Positions 17,950-26,635 of a stretch of 64,000 nt of DNA are shown here, piece by piece. The DNA is taken from the NCBI GenBank assembly GCA_963739975.1, contig CAVUCK010000006.1, positions 1-64,000 on the forward strand, in the 5' to 3' direction. Both the position numbers and the translations under genes were made by a program. The notes beneath the pieces were generated by a model. That model was not told where the DNA came from. It searched no databases and saw only the letters and a list, made by a program, of their open reading frames with translations. The stretch comes from JALZMG01 sp963739975 (GTDB taxonomy: Bacteria > Actinomycetota > Acidimicrobiia > Acidimicrobiales > Ilumatobacteraceae). Every line of letters starts with the position of its first letter. Within the stretch, counting starts at the first letter, position 1.

Positions 17950-18402
17950 GTGACGTCGGATCGGGAGTGGCTTGAGCATGTGCTCGATACCTGTCAGGCC
18001 GACGTCCTCGAACGCCGGCACCGGCGACCTCCCGGGTCGTGAAGCCGGCTAGGTGGTGCAAGCACACGACGGTGCGCAGCTGCAGGGGAAGCAAAGCCAG
18101 CTCGCGGCGCAGGTCAAGCACCGACACGTCCAACGCCGTCTCGTCAACAGGGCGGATGCCCGCCAGCACGGCTTCGCGGCGGTGGCCGTCCCGGCGGACG
18201 TTGAGCAGCCGATTCACCGCGACGCGCCTCACCCAGCCGGCCGGGTCCTCGTAGCAGCCCACCCGGCGCCACCTGCGATGGGCAGCAATGAACGCTTCCT
18301 GCACTCGGCGGCGTCCTCAGGCACGAACGCAACGCTCAACGAGCGCACCAACCGCGAGAACTCGCGATCGAACAGCTCCTCCAACGCGCTCATCGAACCC
18401 AT
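17950..18402 (-). pseudogene. ECF/SigE-like RNA polymerase sigma factor, frameshifted
   Basis: The leftward start MSALEELFDREFSRLVRSLS is region 2 of an ECF-type sigma factor. At about 18305 one base is missing and the protein continues in another frame as QEAFIAAHRRWRRVG, DPAGWVRRVAVNRLLN and region 4 LPLQLRTVVCLHHLAGFTTR. The helix-turn-helix of region 4 is then lost after TTREVA, again by a shift. Two lesions make a working factor unlikely. The downstream GNAT could once have been in its operon. Confidence 0.72.
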
Positions 18403-18711
18403 CCCAACGTTGACACACCCGAGCAGCACCATCGGTTGGGCCCGCATGAACACTCTCGCGAGACGTGCACGGCGATCTCGTCGCAGGATCGAGGCGGCCG
18501 CGCTCGAGAAGCGCGAGGGCGGCGCCTCCAAGCGGGGTGGCGCACGGCTCGACGAGCCCCACGGGCCACCGTGCACGCACCGTTGCCCGGTCCGGAATGT
18601 CTCCAGGTTGCGCATTGCGAGCGGCGGTGGCGAATGAGCGACTGGTCGACACTCGGGCGCTCGGCGCGCGGCGGGCTGTTCTAAGGGCCAGGCCGAGTCG
18701 ACGAGTCCGCT
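18403..18711. other. Intergenic stretch, nothing recognised
   Basis: No frame has a ribosome binding site or family motif. The stretch lies between the sigma factor start and the end of the GH15 operon. Confidence 0.4.
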
Positions 18712-20520
18712 TCACGTCACGGGATGGTCCGATCCGGGTGCGGTCGGGTCGCCGAGGGCGAGCGCCGCTTGGACGAGGGCGGCGTGGGTGAGGGCCTGGG
18801 GGAAGTTGCCGAGATGGTCGCCGGTGGCGGGGTCGATCTCCTCGCCGTACAGGCCGAGCGGGCCACCGAGGCAGACCAGCTCGTCGAACAGCGCTTCGGC
18901 CTCGCCGTGGCGGCCGGTGCGGGCGAGCGCTTGGACGAGCCAGAACGAGCAGGGCAGGAAGGCGCCTTCGCCGCCGGCGAGGCCGTCGGTGCCGGGCGGG
19001 TAGCGATAGAGCAGCGGCCCGCCGGCGCCGAGCCGACGGTGGATGGCGTCGATCGTCCCGGCGACTCGTAGGTTCGTCGCCGGTTCGAACTCGAGCAGGG
19101 GAAGTAGCACAGCGGCGTCGAGTTGCGCAGACCCATAGGCGCCGGTGTAGGCGCCCTGGGCGGCGTCGAACCCGCGTGTCTGGATGTCCTCGACCAACGC
19201 ATCGCGGGCAACGCTCCAACGCCGCTGGCGACGACTGCGCCGATCTCCCCGGGCCGCGGCGATGCGCATCGCCCGGTCGAGGGCCAGCCACGCCATCAGC
19301 TTGGAGTGGACGTGGTGGGCGGGCGTCGCCCTGCGCTCCCAGATCCCGGCGTCGGGTTCGGTCCACGTGGCGGCGACGTGATCGGCCAAGCCGGCCACGA
19401 CCCGCCAGGTCTCGCCATAGAGCCCGTGCCCGGCGTCGGTGAGGAGCCAGGCGGCCTCCAGCGCCCAGCCGTAGCCGTCGAGTTGGTGCTGGCGGGCGGC
19501 ACCGTTCCCGATCCGGACAGGGCGGCTGCCGGCGTAGCCCGGCCAACCGTCCAGCTCCGCCTCGCGTGGCCCCGGCCGCCCGTCGATGGTGAACAGCACC
19601 GGCAGGCGTGGCCGCGACAAGCGGCCGGCGTGGAGGAGCCAGCCAAGGAAGGCGCGTGCCTCCTGCGGTTTGCCGGCGGCGAGGAAAGCGGCGATGCCGA
19701 TCGAGGCATCTCGCGGCCAGGCGTAGCGGTAGTCCCAGTTGCGGTCACCACCGATGCGCTCGGGCAGCGAGGTGGTGGGGGCGGCGACTGGAGCGCCCGA
19801 CGGCGAGTAGGTGAGCAGCTGCAGCGTGATGAGGCTGCGCACCACCGCGTCACGATGGTCGGCGACTCTGATCCCGGCGGCCCAGCTGCGCCAGCCGAGC
19901 TCGTCTCGGGCCAGTTCGGCGATGGCCATCGTCGGCGCGACGACGATCAGCGGCCGGCGGTGGGCGACGGTGACGACGATCGTCACCGGTTCGCCGGGGT
20001 GGACCTCGAAGTCGACGGCCCGGTCGACGTCGATCGTGGGTCCGTCGCAGGTGACGGCGACAGCGAGGTCCCCGTGCTCGCAGACCAGCGCGCCAGCTCG
20101 TTGCGAGATGCGTCGCGGCACCTCGCGGCCGTAGCCGAATCGGGGAACGAAGCGGAGCCGGGCGCGCACCGATCGTCCGCGGGCGCAGAGACGGCGGACG
20201 AGCGCCGTGGCGGGCAGGAACCGCCCTTCCACCTCGGCGATGAGACCATCGGCCAACTCGAGTTCGCCGTCCCCAACGTTCCACGTCGTGGTCAGCGTCG
20301 CGGTGTCGGGCCGGTAGGTGCGGCCGGCGACCGGTACCGCTTCGCTGGGGCCGAGGCTGAACCATCCGGCTTCGGCGCCGCCGACGAGCCGACCGAACAG
20401 CGGCGGGTCGTCGAACCGTGGGACGCACCACCACTCGATCGAACCATCGGGTGCGACGAGCGCGGCACTGCGGGTGTCGCCGATGAGGCCGTAGTCGCCG
20501 ATTGGCACGGGCTTGGTCAT
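18712..20520 (-). CDS. Glycoside hydrolase family 15 (glucoamylase/trehalase-like)
   Basis: Predicted 602 aa, the usual length for bacterial GH15 without a starch-binding domain. The N-terminal beta sandwich begins IGDYGLIGDTRSAALVAPDG and EWWCVPRFDDPP. The (alpha/alpha)6 barrel carries the signatures RNWDYRYAWPRDAS, ARAFLGWLLHAGR and, near the end, GLYGEEIDPATGDHLGNFPQ with the second catalytic Glu. No signal peptide, so it acts inside the cell, probably on trehalose or short alpha-glucans. The ATG overlaps the stop of the upstream membrane gene (ATGA), so it is the last gene of a four-gene operon. Confidence 0.92.
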   Translation of the reverse strand: MTKPVPIGDYGLIGDTRSAALVAPDGSIEWWCVPRFDDPPLFGRLVGGAEAGWFSLGPSEAVPVAGRTYRPDTATLTTTWNVGDGELELADGLIAEVEGRFLPATALVRRLCARGRSVRARLRFVPRFGYGREVPRRISQRAGALVCEHGDLAVAVTCDGPTIDVDRAVDFEVHPGEPVTIVVTVAHRRPLIVVAPTMAIAELARDELGWRSWAAGIRVADHRDAVVRSLITLQLLTYSPSGAPVAAPTTSLPERIGGDRNWDYRYAWPRDASIGIAAFLAAGKPQEARAFLGWLLHAGRLSRPRLPVLFTIDGRPGPREAELDGWPGYAGSRPVRIGNGAARQHQLDGYGWALEAAWLLTDAGHGLYGETWRVVAGLADHVAATWTEPDAGIWERRATPAHHVHSKLMAWLALDRAMRIAAARGDRRSRRQRRWSVARDALVEDIQTRGFDAAQGAYTGAYGSAQLDAAVLLPLLEFEPATNLRVAGTIDAIHRRLGAGGPLLYRYPPGTDGLAGGEGAFLPCSFWLVQALARTGRHGEAEALFDELVCLGGPLGLYGEEIDPATGDHLGNFPQALTHAALVQAALALGDPTAPGSDHPVT

Positions 20521-20996
20521 CAGCCGCTGCCGAGGAAGAGGCCCAGCACAGCGCCGTAGACGATGTGGGCTCCGATCGCGACCAGCGGGGTGGCGGTGCC
20601 GTAGTTGAGGGCGAACAGCCCGGGGGGTTCGAGCACGGCGGTCGAGTCCGGGCCGGCTCGCTCGCTGGCCATGCGTGGGTGGATGCCCGGGAGCAGGGGC
20701 ACCAGCACCGTCAGCGCGACGGCGGCGTGGGCGAGTCCGAAGATGGCGCCGAGCCACCAGTCGGAACGGTCGAGGACGGCGAACCCGGCGGCGTAGAAGA
20801 GGGCGAAGACCTGGCCGATGGCGAGATGGATGGCGAAGCCGGCGACCCGGGCGCGGTCTGGATCCTCGGTCGTCAGCGTGCCGAGCATCAGCGGCAGGTC
20901 GAGCCGGGTGCGGCCGGCGAGCTGGGCGCTGATCATGAAGGCGGTCAGCCCGGTGGTGGCGACCAACCCGAAGACGGCCCATCCCGCCCAGTCCAC
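20520..20996 (-). CDS. Small integral membrane protein
   Basis: Predicted 158 aa from a GTG at 20996 that shares one base with the preceding TAG. Four hydrophobic segments can be read: AVFGLVATTGLTAFMISAQL, VAGFAIHLAIGQVFALFYAA, LGAIFGLAHAAVALTVLV and PLVAIGAHIVYGAVLGLFLG. No known domain. Tight coupling on both sides (1-nt and 3-nt overlaps) shows that it belongs with the regulator and the GH15 enzyme. Function unknown. Confidence 0.8.
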   Translation of the reverse strand: MDWAGWAVFGLVATTGLTAFMISAQLAGRTRLDLPLMLGTLTTEDPDRARVAGFAIHLAIGQVFALFYAAGFAVLDRSDWWLGAIFGLAHAAVALTVLVPLLPGIHPRMASERAGPDSTAVLEPPGLFALNYGTATPLVAIGAHIVYGAVLGLFLGSG

Positions 20997-21718
20997 TATC
21001 GCCCCTTGGCGAGGGGTCGATGGGCGTGGAGGCGGACGCAGCAGGTGTCGTCGGAGGGTTCAAGCCGGGCCGAGAGCACGTCGTCGCCCAGTGCTTCGGT
21101 CATTCCGGACAGCAGGTCGTGGTTCATGCCGCACACCAGCTCGCGCTGCTCGTCGACGAGGGCGTGGAACGGGCAGTTGGCGAGCACGACCTGGTCGCGT
21201 TGGGGGCGTGGTTCGTAGCCCTGCTCTTCGAGCACGGCGACGGCGGCGTCGGTGAGCGCGCGGCGGCCCGGCCGCGCGCCGGCGGCCGCTCGCGCTCGCT
21301 CACCGAGTGCGCGGCCGCGCTCGGTGGCGGTCCGGGTGAGGGCTCGGGCCACGGGGGTGCCGGTGCGGATGGCCTCGTCGACTGCGCTGGCGAGCAGCCG
21401 GGCGGCGAGGTCGTAGTGGCGGTCGGGAAGGCTGACCGACACCTCGCCCTCGGCCCGCCGGTACAGCTTCGCCGGCCGCCCGGCACCCGGTCCCTGGCGG
21501 CCGGACAGCCGGCGGTACTCGGTGGTGAGCAAGCCGTCGGCGACGAGGCGGTCGAGGTGGAAGGCGGCAACCGACCGGGCCACTCCCATCGCCCCTGCGG
21601 CCTCGTCCTTACTCACCGCTTCGCCCCGCGTCACGACGTAGCGGTACAGGGCCCGCCGCTGCGGTTCCGCCAGCGACGCCACTCCGGCGACGCGTTTCTC
21701 GAAATCGTCGGTGGCCAT
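20996..21718 (-). CDS. SufR/ArsR-like winged-helix regulator with C-terminal cysteines
   Basis: Predicted 240 aa. Residues 15-90 are a winged helix (AEPQRRALYRYVV, SVAAFHLDRLVADGLL, RLSGRQGPGAGRPAKLYRRA), as in the DeoR/ArsR-like group that includes SufR. The C-terminal half has NCPFHALVDEQRELVCGMNH and later DDTCCVRLH. The Cys spacing is close to that of SufR-type Fe-S or metal sensors. It lies between a thioredoxin-fold gene and a membrane gene in one operon and probably controls the inverted repeat at 22302-22333. The cofactor is inferred only. Confidence 0.82.
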   Translation of the reverse strand: MATDDFEKRVAGVASLAEPQRRALYRYVVTRGEAVSKDEAAGAMGVARSVAAFHLDRLVADGLLTTEYRRLSGRQGPGAGRPAKLYRRAEGEVSVSLPDRHYDLAARLLASAVDEAIRTGTPVARALTRTATERGRALGERARAAAGARPGRRALTDAAVAVLEEQGYEPRPQRDQVVLANCPFHALVDEQRELVCGMNHDLLSGMTEALGDDVLSARLEPSDDTCCVRLHAHRPLAKGR

Positions 21719-21720
21719 CG

Positions 21721-22272
21721 TCAGCTCGTCGGGATCGCGGCGACGAGGTCGGCGAGGCGCGCGAGCGCTCCAAGCCCGCGGGACACGTACCCATCGGGCA
21801 GCACCAGGCTCGGGGTGATCGGCTTGGGGAGGGCCTCGAACTCGGCTTGCCACCGACTGGCGACCACGTCGTCACGACCGGCGGCGCCAGCGCGGTCGAG
21901 CTCAACCGGGTCGCCGAGATTTCGGCTCTCTGCCCACACGGCGGCGAACAGCCGCCGCCGCAGCACACCGGCGTCGTCACCGGCCGCCGCGAGCGCCGCG
22001 GAGGCAGCGGCAGTGTTGGAACGCACCGGCGGCACCGTGAGCTCGAGGTGGACATCGTGGCTGCTGAGGTCGCGGATCTTGGCGACCTCAGCCGCCAGCT
22101 CGACGAACGTGTCGCCCTCGACGGGCTCACCGTCGGCAGGGATGGCTGTGTCGTGCTGCACGGCCCGCCAATGGACTTCGTATCCGCCGGAGGCGACGAG
22201 CAGGTCGGCACGGACGCTGGCCAGCGCCGAGAACGGACAGTTGAAGTCGCCGTAGATCATCAGCCGGGTCAC
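21721..22272 (-). CDS. DsbA-family thioredoxin-fold protein
   Basis: Predicted 183 aa. It begins MIYGDFNCPFSALASVRAD, in which the usual CPxC is reduced to CPFS, and ends with PITPSLVLPDGYVSRGLGAL, the cis-Pro region. An inserted helical domain lies between. This is the layout of FrnE/2-hydroxychromene-carboxylate isomerase-like DsbA proteins, which act in the cytoplasm on thiols or glutathione-like adducts. With one Cys it could not be a classical disulfide exchanger. First gene of the leftward operon; its stop is 2 nt from the regulator's start. Confidence 0.8.
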   Translation of the reverse strand: MTRLMIYGDFNCPFSALASVRADLLVASGGYEVHWRAVQHDTAIPADGEPVEGDTFVELAAEVAKIRDLSSHDVHLELTVPPVRSNTAAASAALAAAGDDAGVLRRRLFAAVWAESRNLGDPVELDRAGAAGRDDVVASRWQAEFEALPKPITPSLVLPDGYVSRGLGALARLADLVAAIPTS

Positions 22273-22301
22273 GACCCCTCCTCCTCTAAATTAGTTCAGA
22301 C

Positions 22302-22333
22302 TTGACGATACAGAATCCAAGGTGTAACGTCAA
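22302..22333. promoter_or_regulatory. Symmetric divergent promoter/operator
   Basis: TTGACGATAC (22302-22311) and GTAACGTCAA (22324-22333) form an inverted repeat with 9 of 10 bases matching. In each direction TTGACG is followed, 17 bp later, by a TAnnnT hexamer (TAACGT rightwards, TATCGT leftwards). The two promoters therefore overlap face to face, and the repeat arms are their -35 boxes. A dimeric repressor bound here would close both operons; the SufR-like protein encoded by the leftward one is the likely candidate. Confidence 0.65.
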
Positions 22334-22361
22334 CTATACTTGCTACTACAAGGAGGCCTCG

Positions 22362-22811
22362 ATGACCACCACGACCGCCCACCCCGCCGGCGTGCCGAGT
22401 TCCCCGATCGCCGTTCGATCGGCGAGTCTCTCCGACCCCGCCTACCAGGCGTTCTGGCTGCTACGGATCGGCTTCGTCGTTGCCCCGATCCTGTTCGGGC
22501 TGGACAAGTTCTTCCACGTCCTCGTCGACTGGGACCGCTACCTCGCCCCCGAGTTCGCCGATCTGTTCAACGCCGAAGCGCACACCCTGATGTACGCCGT
22601 CGGGGCGATCGAGATCGTCGCCGGCCTCGTCGTCGCCGTCCGACCCCGGTTCGGCGGCTACCTCATCGCCGCCTGGTTGGCCGGCATCATCTTCAACCTG
22701 CTGTTGATCGGCGACTTCTACGACATCGCCCTGCGCGACTTCGGGTTGCTGCTCGCCGCGTTGACCCTGGCCCGCCTCGCCACCGCCTTCCCCACCCGCC
22801 ACGCGGCGTGA
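22362..22811 (+). CDS. DoxX-like membrane protein
   Basis: Predicted 149 aa; the ATG at 22362 has a perfect AAGGAGG 7 nt upstream. Four membrane segments (LLRIGFVVAPILFGLDKFF, LMYAVGAIEIVAGLVVAV, YLIAAWLAGIIFNLLLI, FGLLLAALTLARLATAF) and the LDKFFHVLVDW motif after the first helix give the DoxX-like fold. Such proteins are linked to thiol stress and redox membrane complexes in actinobacteria. First gene of the rightward operon, opposite the regulator operon. Confidence 0.82.
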   Translation: MTTTTAHPAGVPSSPIAVRSASLSDPAYQAFWLLRIGFVVAPILFGLDKFFHVLVDWDRYLAPEFADLFNAEAHTLMYAVGAIEIVAGLVVAVRPRFGGYLIAAWLAGIIFNLLLIGDFYDIALRDFGLLLAALTLARLATAFPTRHAA

Positions 22812-22818
22812 GACCACA

Positions 22819-23150
22819 GTGACGACCGCCTTCGTGTTGTCGGGCGGTGGGAGCCTGGGAGCCGTCCAAGTCGGCATGCTCCAGGCCCTCACCGCCCGAG
22901 GAGTCGAACCCGACCTGCTGGTCGGCACCTCCGTCGGCGCCCTCAACGCCGCCTACGTGCCGGGCACACCCTGCTCATCCAGCAGCGCCTCATCGCGGCA
23001 GCCGGCCGCTGGCTCGACGAAGAAGGCCCGCTGCTCCCCCACCCCGAGCGATTCCTCGCACCGCACCGAGACGACGTCCCAACCGACGCCAGCCAGCTGG
23101 CCGGCGCGACCGCCGTCCTCTCATCAACCCCGACGAAAGCATTGCCATGA
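22819..23150 (+). pseudogene. Patatin-like phospholipase remnant with internal deletion
   Basis: From the GTG at 22819 the frame shows both N-terminal patatin signatures: FVLSGGGSLGAVQVGMLQAL (oxyanion loop) and VGTSVGALNAAYV (nucleophile Ser). Right after this the sequence jumps, in another frame, to HTLLIQQRLIAAAGRWLDEE, which resembles the C-terminal part of actinobacterial patatins, and ends at a TGA overlapping the next ATG. The catalytic Asp (DGG/A) region is gone. About 110 codons remain of 270-300. The 3' coupling to the reductase is preserved, which suggests the deletion is recent. Confidence 0.72.
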
Positions 23151-24367
23151 CCACTGACCAGACGCTCGTCATCGTCGGCGCCAGCCTGGCCGGCGCCAAG
23201 GCCGCCGAAGGCGCCCGAACCGCCGGCCACGAAGGACGAGTCGTCCTCGTCGGCGACGAACACGAGCTGCCCTACGAGCGACCCCCGCTGTCCAAGGCCG
23301 TCCTGCGCAGCGAGGCCGACCCCGACACGACACGCGTCCACGACGCCGCCTTCTACGCCACCCACGACGTCGAGCTGCTGACCGGCCGCACCGTCGAAGC
23401 CCTCGACCCGGACTCCCGCCAGGTTCGCCTCGACGGCAACGACGTCGTGCCGTTCGCCGCGGCAGTGCTGGCGACGGGCGCCGCTCCGAGGCGACTCGAC
23501 ATCCCCGGAGCCGAGCTCTTCGGTGTTCACTACCTTCGCGAGATCGGCGACTCGCGCCGGCTCGGCGACGCCATCCGCGACGCCAGCCGAGTGGCCGTGA
23601 TCGGTGCCGGCTGGATCGGCTCCGAAGTCGCCGCGTCAGCCCGGCAGATGGGCCCCGACGTCATCCTCGTCGACCCCGCTCCGACCCCGCTGCACCGCGT
23701 CCTCGGCGACGAGATCGGCGAGGTCTTCCGTCGCCTCCACGCCGACCACGACGTCACGCTGCGGCTGCGCACAGGAGTCGCCGAGCTGCGCGGCACCGAC
23801 CGGGTCGAACAGGTCGTGCTCAGCGACGGACGCGTCGAACCCGCCGACGTCGTCGTCATCGGTGTCGGCGTCACCCCCCGCGTCGACCTGGCCGTGGCCG
23901 CCGGCCTGAAGGTCGACAACGGGATCGTCGTCGACGACCAACTCGAGTCCAGCGTTCCCGGCGTGTTCGCAGCGGGCGACGTCGCCTCCGCGTGGCACCC
24001 GCACTACCGCCGTCACCTGCGCGTCGAGCACTGGGCCAACGCCCTCAACCAAGGCACCACCGCAGGGATCAACGCCGCCGGCGGCACCGAGCCCTACACC
24101 CGGCTGCCCTACTTCTTCTCCGACCAGTACGACCTCGGCCTGGAATACGTCGGCCACGGCGACCCCAGCGACGCCGTCGTGATCCGCGGCAGCCTCGACG
24201 ACCGCCAGTTCATCGCCTTCTGGCACCGCAACGGCATCGTCACCGCAGCCATGAACGTCAACGTCTGGGACGTCGTCGAGGAACTGAAGGCGGTCATCGC
24301 CGGCGGACGCCGACTCGACCCGAGGATGCTCGGCGATTCGGCCGTACCCCTCGCCCACCTCTCATGA
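23147..24367 (+). CDS. FAD-dependent NAD(P)H ferredoxin/rubredoxin reductase
   Basis: Predicted 406 aa. Two dinucleotide-binding sites are visible: LVIVGASLAGAKAAEGAR at the start for FAD and VAVIGAGWIGSEVAASAR near residue 150 for NAD(P)H. YERPPLSKAVL and VFAAGDVASAW are family signatures, and the last 85 residues form the reductase C-terminal domain. Enzymes of this group pass electrons from NAD(P)H to ferredoxins of P450 or dioxygenase systems; the partner is not encoded here, though a P450 lies at 41.6 kb. The ATG at 23147 overlaps the patatin stop; the stop overlaps the tal start. Confidence 0.92.
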   Translation: MTTDQTLVIVGASLAGAKAAEGARTAGHEGRVVLVGDEHELPYERPPLSKAVLRSEADPDTTRVHDAAFYATHDVELLTGRTVEALDPDSRQVRLDGNDVVPFAAAVLATGAAPRRLDIPGAELFGVHYLREIGDSRRLGDAIRDASRVAVIGAGWIGSEVAASARQMGPDVILVDPAPTPLHRVLGDEIGEVFRRLHADHDVTLRLRTGVAELRGTDRVEQVVLSDGRVEPADVVVIGVGVTPRVDLAVAAGLKVDNGIVVDDQLESSVPGVFAAGDVASAWHPHYRRHLRVEHWANALNQGTTAGINAAGGTEPYTRLPYFFSDQYDLGLEYVGHGDPSDAVVIRGSLDDRQFIAFWHRNGIVTAAMNVNVWDVVEELKAVIAGGRRLDPRMLGDSAVPLAHLS

Positions 24368-25470
24368 CCAAGCTGCAGCGTCTGCACGCCGAGTGCGGCC
24401 AGAGTCCCTGGCTCGACAACATCAACCGCCGCTACCTGCGCGACGGAACCCTCGCCGGCCTCGTCGCTGACGGGATCCGCGGCGTGACCGCCAACCCGAC
24501 GATCTTCGCCAAGGCCATCAGCGGCTCCCCCGACTACGACGAACAGCTCGCGTCCCTGATCGGGGCGGGCTGCTCGGTGGACGAGGCCTACTGGGAGCTG
24601 GTCGCGGCCGACATCACCGACGCGCTCGCAGTCCTGCGCCCGGTGTACGACGACAGCCACGGCGCCGATGGTTTCGTGTCGGTCGAGGTCGCCCCCGAGC
24701 TGGCCCACGACACCCCAGCCACCATCGCCGCCGCCCGAGGACTCCACACCCGGATCGACGAGCCCAACCTCCTCGTCAAGATCCCCGCCACCCCCGAAGG
24801 CATCCCGGCCATCCAGGCGATGATCGCCGAAGGGCGCAACATCAACGTCACCCTCATCTTCTCCCTCACCCGCTACACCGAAGTGATCGAGGCGTACCTG
24901 TCCGGACTGGAGAGGTTCACTGCTGCCGGCGGGGACCCGGCGACCGTGCACAGCGTCGCCTCGTTCTTCGTCAGCCGCGTCGACAGCGAAGTCGACACAC
25001 GCCTGGAGGCCGTCGGCGGAGCAGACGCGCTCGGACTGAGCGGCCGCGCCGCCGTCGCCCAAGCCAGGCTCGCCTACCGGCTGTTTCGCGAACGGTTCTC
25101 CGGCGCACGCTGGGAACGCCTCAACGCATTGGGCGCCCACCGTCAGCGCCCGCTGTGGGCCTCGACGTCGACGAAGAACCCGGCGTACCCCGACACCCTC
25201 TACGTCGACAGCCTCATCGGACCCGACACCGTCACCACGCTGCCCGAGGACACCATCGCCCACTACGAGGACCACGGAACCCTTGCTCGCACCGTCGACA
25301 CCGACGTGGACGACGCCGACGAGACGATGCGCCGCCTCAACGCCCTCGGCATCGACATGGAAGCCGTCGGCCTGACCATGGAGAAGCAAGGTGTGGCCGG
25401 CTTCCACGACAGCTTCCGCCAGGTGCTCGACGACCTCGACGTCAAGGCCCGACGCCTCAATGGACACTGA
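24364..25470 (+). CDS. tal: Transaldolase
   Basis: Predicted 368 aa, the length of actinobacterial transaldolases. Signatures include QSPWLDNINRRYLRDG, GVTANPTIFAKAISGS, the active-site segment NLLVKIPATPEGIPAI with the Schiff-base Lys, NINVTLIFSLTRY and LWASTSTKNPAYPD. It transfers a dihydroxyacetone unit between sugar phosphates in the non-oxidative pentose phosphate pathway. The start ATG overlaps the reductase stop, so it shares the rightward operon; no transketolase or G6P dehydrogenase gene is adjacent, which is unusual. Confidence 0.95.
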   Translation: MTKLQRLHAECGQSPWLDNINRRYLRDGTLAGLVADGIRGVTANPTIFAKAISGSPDYDEQLASLIGAGCSVDEAYWELVAADITDALAVLRPVYDDSHGADGFVSVEVAPELAHDTPATIAAARGLHTRIDEPNLLVKIPATPEGIPAIQAMIAEGRNINVTLIFSLTRYTEVIEAYLSGLERFTAAGGDPATVHSVASFFVSRVDSEVDTRLEAVGGADALGLSGRAAVAQARLAYRLFRERFSGARWERLNALGAHRQRPLWASTSTKNPAYPDTLYVDSLIGPDTVTTLPEDTIAHYEDHGTLARTVDTDVDDADETMRRLNALGIDMEAVGLTMEKQGVAGFHDSFRQVLDDLDVKARRLNGH

Positions 25471-25536
25471 CCAACCGAGGTGCAACAGCGTCCGCGACCT
25501 GTGCCGTCGGTCATGGGCGGCGGGCCGGCAGTTGTG

Positions 25537-26181
25537 TCAGCGTCGCCAGAGCAGATGGTGGACAACGCCGCTGGGACTGGGCACGACGTCACAGTGGTAC
25601 CGATCGAGAAGTTCCTCGGGTGAGCTCCACAGCCGGGAGCCGCTGCCGAGCTCAACCGGAGCCACGGCGACGTGCAGCGTGTCGATGAGGTCGGCGTCAA
25701 GGAATTGCCGGATGGTGTTCGCGCCACCGCCCAGCCGGACGTCCTTGCCGTCGGCGGCTTCGAGTGCGCGTTCCAGGACCGCGGCGGGTTGGCCGCAGAC
25801 GAAGTGGAAGGTCGTGTCGGACAGGGTGAAGGAGGGCCGCGGGTGATGCGTCATGACGAAGACCGGGGTGTGGAACGGCGGCTGCTGACCCCACCAGCCT
25901 TTCCACGCGTGGTCGGTCCAGGGTCCGCGCTGAGGGCCGAACTTGTTGCGCCCCATGATCTCCGCACCGATGTTGCGGTGGAAGTCTCGGACGAGGTAGT
26001 CGTCCAGTCCGCGGCTGCCCCCAGGGTCGGTGCGGTTGGGCCAGCTGGCGGTCGCGCCGGTCCAGGAGAAGAGGGCGGTGGCGTCGGCATGACCAAAGGG
26101 ACGTTCCAGGCTCTGGCCGTCACCGGCGGCGTAGCCGTCGCTGGACACATTGAAGTTGTGCACTCGGACCATCTGCGTCAC
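25537..26181 (-). CDS. RibD C-terminal/dihydrofolate reductase-family protein
   Basis: Predicted 214 aa. The fold is marked by HNFNVSSDGYAAGDGQSLER at the start, GRNKFGPQRGPWTD in the middle, and PVFVMTHHPRP, KDVRLGGGANTIRQFLDADL and ELHVAVAPV-like strands near the end. This is the usual pattern of stand-alone DHFR-like reductases (COG0262) found widely in actinobacteria, which use NADPH and have mostly unknown substrates. Convergent with tal. Start at 26181, or at 26172 (MVRVHNF). Confidence 0.87.
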   Translation of the reverse strand: MTQMVRVHNFNVSSDGYAAGDGQSLERPFGHADATALFSWTGATASWPNRTDPGGSRGLDDYLVRDFHRNIGAEIMGRNKFGPQRGPWTDHAWKGWWGQQPPFHTPVFVMTHHPRPSFTLSDTTFHFVCGQPAAVLERALEAADGKDVRLGGGANTIRQFLDADLIDTLHVAVAPVELGSGSRLWSSPEELLDRYHCDVVPSPSGVVHHLLWRR

Positions 26182-26460
26182 TACTTGCTCCCTCGTCAGG
26201 TGCGATCAGCATCGACGTGATGGACCTCACCGCAGGACCAAACTCATCGCGCTCCGCCGAGGAGGGCCGCGCGGTGACGAGGTGACCGGTGAGGGATCCG
26301 CTGCGGCACGGTTGGCGGTTCTCCGCTTGGGCCCGTGCATCGCCGTGGTGTTCAGCCCAGCCGGCACGTCAGACACCGGCGCCCGGGCATCGTAGGCTCC
26401 CTGATAGGCACCTTGCGATACCCTCTGGCACCAGGTCTCGGCAGAAAATGACCTCTGACC

Positions 26461-26537
26461 TGGTGGGCGATGCGGGACTCGAACCCACGACCTCCACGGT
26501 GTGAACGTGGCGCTCTAACCAACTGAGCTAAACGCCC
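26461..26537 (-). tRNA. tRNA-Val (anticodon CAC)
   Basis: The complement reads GGGCGTTTAGCTCAGTTGG (acceptor and D arm), an anticodon stem CCACG/CGTGG around the loop TTCACAC, and GGTTCGAGTCCC (T loop). The 3' acceptor strand follows with an encoded CCA at 26461-26463. Anticodon CAC reads GUG valine codons. One acceptor pair (T6:T67) is mismatched, otherwise the cloverleaf is complete. Confidence 0.95.
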
Positions 26538-26635
26538 GGGCGTCCGAACGCTAGCAGCGGGCATCATGGGTCCTGGTCCGCGAAATGGTTGCCAGGGAAC
26601 CGTTTCGCGGACGATGAGGGGTCGAGGGCGGCGGG

